Assembly: GCA_017642965.1 (NCBI GenBank)
Contig: JAEPOJ010000025.1
Location: forward strand, 1 to 62,212
DNA: 62,212 nt
Source of the DNA: Phycisphaerales bacterium
GTDB taxonomy: Bacteria; Planctomycetota; Phycisphaerae; Phycisphaerales; UBA1924
Direction of reading: 5' to 3'
Shown here: positions 59,690 through 62,212 of the stretch, one piece after another
How the letters are laid out: the number at the start of each line of letters is the position of its first letter
Numbering within the stretch: position 1 is the stretch's first letter
Made by a program: the position numbers and the translations under genes
Notes under the pieces: generated by a model
Database searches by the model: none
What the model was told of the DNA's origin: nothing
The model's input: only the letters and a program-made list of their open reading frames with translations

Positions 59690-61042
59690 ATGCTTGAGTT
59701 CATCAGAGACCTCGTCGACGGACAGTTCATTGTCAGTGCCTTGGTGCTCGCCATCGGCGTGCACGCGGTGCTCGGGTTGGTCGCGTACGGCGTCTATCTG
59801 GAACGCAAAATCAGTGCGTATATACAGGATCGCATCGGCCCCAACCGGGTCGGGTTCGACTTCGGGCTGCCGTTCCTCAAGTTCCTCAAGGGGTGCCTGG
59901 CGCTCGGGCAGCCGCTGGCCGACGGCATCAAGTTCTTCGTGAAGGAGGACTTCACCCCGACCAACGTCGACAAGGTGCTCTTCACGCTCGCGCCAGTTTT
60001 CGCGGTGGTCCCGGCGCTGATCGGGTTCGTCGTGATGCCTTGGGGCGGCTACTGGGATATGCCCGCGTTCACGCTCCCGATCATCGGCGAGGTGGGCGGC
60101 GAGGTCGTGTCCGTCACCGGCGCCGAGGTCCACATCGGCATCATCTACCTGCTCGCGGTCGCGTCGATCGGGGTGTACGGCGTCACGCTTGGCGGCTGGG
60201 CATCGAACAACAAGTACTCCATGCTCGGCGGGCTTCGCGCGACGGCACAGATGATCTCCTACGAGATCCCGCTCGGGCTGGCGCTGCTGAGCACGCTGCT
60301 GATTACGGGCACCTTCATGCCCAACGAGATCGTCGCGTATCAGGTCGAGAACGGGTGGATGATGCTGTCCATGCCGCTCGCGGCGCTGCTGTTCTACGTG
60401 TGCGGGCTCGCGGAATCGAACCGCGCCCCGTTCGACAACGCCGAGGCGGAGCAGGAGCTCGTCGGCGGGTTCCATACAGAATACTCGTCGATGCGATTCG
60501 CGCTGTACTTCCTCGCGGAGTACGCCCACCTCGTGACCGCGTGCTCGTTCTTCGTGCTGCTGTTCGCGGGCGGGTACCACCTGCCGGTGCTCGACTTCGG
60601 GCTCACGCACCCTGAGACCACCGGGCTCCTGGCGATGTTCGTCAAGATCGGCGTCTTCGCGTTCAAGGTCGTCCTGATGGTCTGCCTCGCGATGGTGGTC
60701 CGCTGGTCGCTCCCGCGTCTGCGTTACGATCAGGTCATGATGCTCGGCTGGCAGGCGATGATCCCCGCCGGGATGCTCATCATCGTGGTCACCTCGGTGA
60801 TGGTCTACTTCGGTCAAACCACGCTGGTGCCGATGCTGCTCGCGAACGTTGGGATGCTTGTGGTGATGCTGCTCGCACAGCACGTCTTCGCGACGATCTA
60901 CGGGCGCTCAACCTCGAACCGCCGCATAGGGATGTGGGGCTCGCGTTACTCGCCGATGGAAGGCGAGCGCATCGTGACCGCCCCGACAAACGCGATGGCA
61001 CGCGAGGACCGCCCGGTTCAGGGCACCGCACCCAGCATCTGA
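59690..61042 (+). CDS. nuoH: NADH-quinone oxidoreductase subunit H (complex I)
   Basis: This 450-residue membrane subunit lies at the quinone site of complex I. The signature ERKISAYIQDRIGPNRVG is near residues 38-55, and AESNRAPFDNAEAEQELVGG with GFHTEYSSMRFALYF follows in the middle, with eight to nine helices in total. The C-terminus is about 60 residues longer than in many members. The ATG at 59690 gives the conserved start. No other nuo gene is present: the previous genes are unrelated and the following gene is convergent, so nuoH is detached from the usual operon here. Confidence 0.95.
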   Translation: MLEFIRDLVDGQFIVSALVLAIGVHAVLGLVAYGVYLERKISAYIQDRIGPNRVGFDFGLPFLKFLKGCLALGQPLADGIKFFVKEDFTPTNVDKVLFTLAPVFAVVPALIGFVVMPWGGYWDMPAFTLPIIGEVGGEVVSVTGAEVHIGIIYLLAVASIGVYGVTLGGWASNNKYSMLGGLRATAQMISYEIPLGLALLSTLLITGTFMPNEIVAYQVENGWMMLSMPLAALLFYVCGLAESNRAPFDNAEAEQELVGGFHTEYSSMRFALYFLAEYAHLVTACSFFVLLFAGGYHLPVLDFGLTHPETTGLLAMFVKIGVFAFKVVLMVCLAMVVRWSLPRLRYDQVMMLGWQAMIPAGMLIIVVTSVMVYFGQTTLVPMLLANVGMLVVMLLAQHVFATIYGRSTSNRRIGMWGSRYSPMEGERIVTAPTNAMAREDRPVQGTAPSI

Positions 61043-61085
61043 TCCTCTCGGCGTTGCGCAGGGCATTTCTGCGGCGCTTGACAGG

Positions 61086-62102
61086 TTACTGCATCGAGTT
61101 GATATCGCTTGCGCCGAGGCGCTGTGCGATCGTCGGGAGCAGGTAGGACTGCCCGCGGTAGCTGTACACCCGTCCTGATACGAGGAAGCGGGCGGCGTCG
61201 CCCTGATCCATTGCCCACTGCTCCATCCGCATCAGCGCACGGCAAGGGAGTACCACAAGCGAGGCGTTCTCGGTGTTCGTGGGGTCGTCGTTGTCGAAGG
61301 TCAGCGACCATGCGCCCTGCGCATCGCGAACCAGGCGGGCGGGGCGGCGGAGCAGCAGGGTGCCCTCTTCTGGCCCGACAACCGTGGAGCCCGATCGCTG
61401 CTGGGGTGTGCGGGGCAGGGCCTCAAGCCGGTCTCGGAGCGGGTCCGCGTCGTTCGTCGGATCGGTGGGGTCCGGGCGGTCGAGTTCGCGGAGCAGGTCC
61501 TGCACTTCCGGATCGTCCTCGATCTCACGCTGCGGCTCTTGGGCGGCTGACGCATCGGATTCGGGTTGCTGCGCCTCGGCGGGTCTCTCCCGCACGAGGC
61601 GGTAGTCGCTCACGAGGAGCATGTTCCGGTTGTGGTATGTGAGAATCTCGCCCGAGAGCACGACGCGTTGCTCGCTCCACTCTTCCTGCAGACGCTCGAG
61701 GGCTCGCGAGGGCAGCAGGATGACGGCACCCTCGCCGGGCTCGCGCTCGGCGCGGTCGGGCACGAAGATGATCTGCCCGCTGGGCGCCTCGATGAGGTCG
61801 CCGAGGCGGGAACTGATGAAGGCGCCCTCCGCGAGCATGGAGGGGGTGAGCTTGGTCTCGAGCGTCTCGTTGAGCACGTCGAGCCAGTCGGGGCCCTCGC
61901 CCAGCCCGGGCTGGATCGCCTGCGAGACGGCAGCCGTGGTCGGCTGCACTGGCGTCTGGTTGGTGCCGACCCTGGGCAGGATTGAGCGTGCTTCCTCCAC
62001 CCGCTCAGCGCTGCCCGGCTGATCCTGGGCCGGGCACGTGGGGGCCAGGCCCGCGACAAGCATCAGTGCGATCGGTGCGTAAGTGATGGGAGCTCGGTTC
62101 AT
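61086..62102 (-). CDS. Exported protein with duplicated module, unknown
   Basis: This 338-residue protein has a signal peptide (IALMLVAGLAPTCPAQ). Its sequence holds two related modules of about 60 residues. The first reads VILLPSRALERLQEEW, then VLSGEILTYHNRNMLLVSDYRL; the second reads LVVLPCRALMRMEQW, then FLVSGRVYSYRGQSYLLPT. A Pro/Asp-rich linker joins them. The family is not recognised. It converges on nuoH with a 43-base gap. The remaining bases to 62212 hold no gene that I can support. Confidence 0.72.
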   Translation of the reverse strand: MNRAPITYAPIALMLVAGLAPTCPAQDQPGSAERVEEARSILPRVGTNQTPVQPTTAAVSQAIQPGLGEGPDWLDVLNETLETKLTPSMLAEGAFISSRLGDLIEAPSGQIIFVPDRAEREPGEGAVILLPSRALERLQEEWSEQRVVLSGEILTYHNRNMLLVSDYRLVRERPAEAQQPESDASAAQEPQREIEDDPEVQDLLRELDRPDPTDPTNDADPLRDRLEALPRTPQQRSGSTVVGPEEGTLLLRRPARLVRDAQGAWSLTFDNDDPTNTENASLVVLPCRALMRMEQWAMDQGDAARFLVSGRVYSYRGQSYLLPTIAQRLGASDINSMQ

Positions 62103-62212
62103 ACCCTAGGGTATCGGCTTGGGGCGTCGAGTGTGTTGCGGAACACGGTTCTTGGCGTGATAGAGACGGTTTTTCATCCCGCCGTGTTGATCTTTTCGGC
62201 GATGGGTTGTAG

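Overview
The window is one continuous stretch of a GC-rich bacterial chromosome. It most likely comes from a marine planctomycete of the class Phycisphaerae. The main evidence is three exported proteins (18930-20381, 22649-24028, 24135-25505) that end in the paired calcium-loop, C-terminal Gly-Cys-Pro dockerin-like module typical of that group. A planctomycete-style exported PA14/propeller/DUF1080 protein and the DUF6768-like partner of an ECF sigma factor agree with this. The taxonomic call is an inference from protein families only.

Layout. Bases 1-5824 hold the 3' part of murJ, a tiny entericidin-like lipoprotein gene, an SDR oxidoreductase, an ECF sigma/DUF6768/DUF4259 cluster and pckA with its terminator. 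Then come tRNA-His(GTG) with its terminator, a hybrid histidine kinase with two PilZ-receiver paralogues (6194-10603), and gyrB. Bases 13562-18226 hold two proteins that share a zinc-ribbon tail, a membrane protein and a LysM/L,D-transpeptidase. Bases 18270-22633 encode 5-formyl-THF cyclo-ligase, a purple-acid-phosphatase-like exoenzyme, RarA and a PlsC-type acyltransferase. Bases 22649-29394 carry two seven-repeat FG-GAP propeller proteins, a large TPR/metallopeptidase protein and a LolA-like protein. Bases 29501-36076 carry ruvX, a sulfotransferase, an ankyrin protein, manC, ruvA and a nucleotide-sugar dehydratase.

Bases 36100-39050 form an AT-richer island. It holds an exported phage-tail-collar protein, an NlpC/P60-like protein, a perfect 28-bp palindrome and a decayed GNAT acetyltransferase. 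After the 1110-residue DUF1080 protein comes a dense signalling block (42488-47477) with two histidine kinases and four stand-alone receivers. A ComM-type ATPase and a two-gene membrane protein pair follow. Bases 51115-61042 form a long forward run: M1-like peptidase lipoprotein, LolC/LolD exporter, alpha/beta hydrolase, GH3 adenylase, DinB-like protein, NRDE protein and a solitary nuoH. The window closes with an exported protein built from a duplicated module.

Two repeat families cut across this layout. The first is a mobile element of about 125 bp made of two inverted REP-like arms, with three full copies and one single arm. One full copy is exactly 126 bp and sits in frame inside a coding region. 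The second is short arrays of heptamers (AGGCAAT and relatives) at gene edges, where they supply the stop codon of one gene and most of the start codon of another. Repeats, the degenerate PilZ-receiver partner and the AT-rich tail-collar island are the least ordinary parts of the window. No CRISPR array, rRNA, intact transposase or prophage core was seen.
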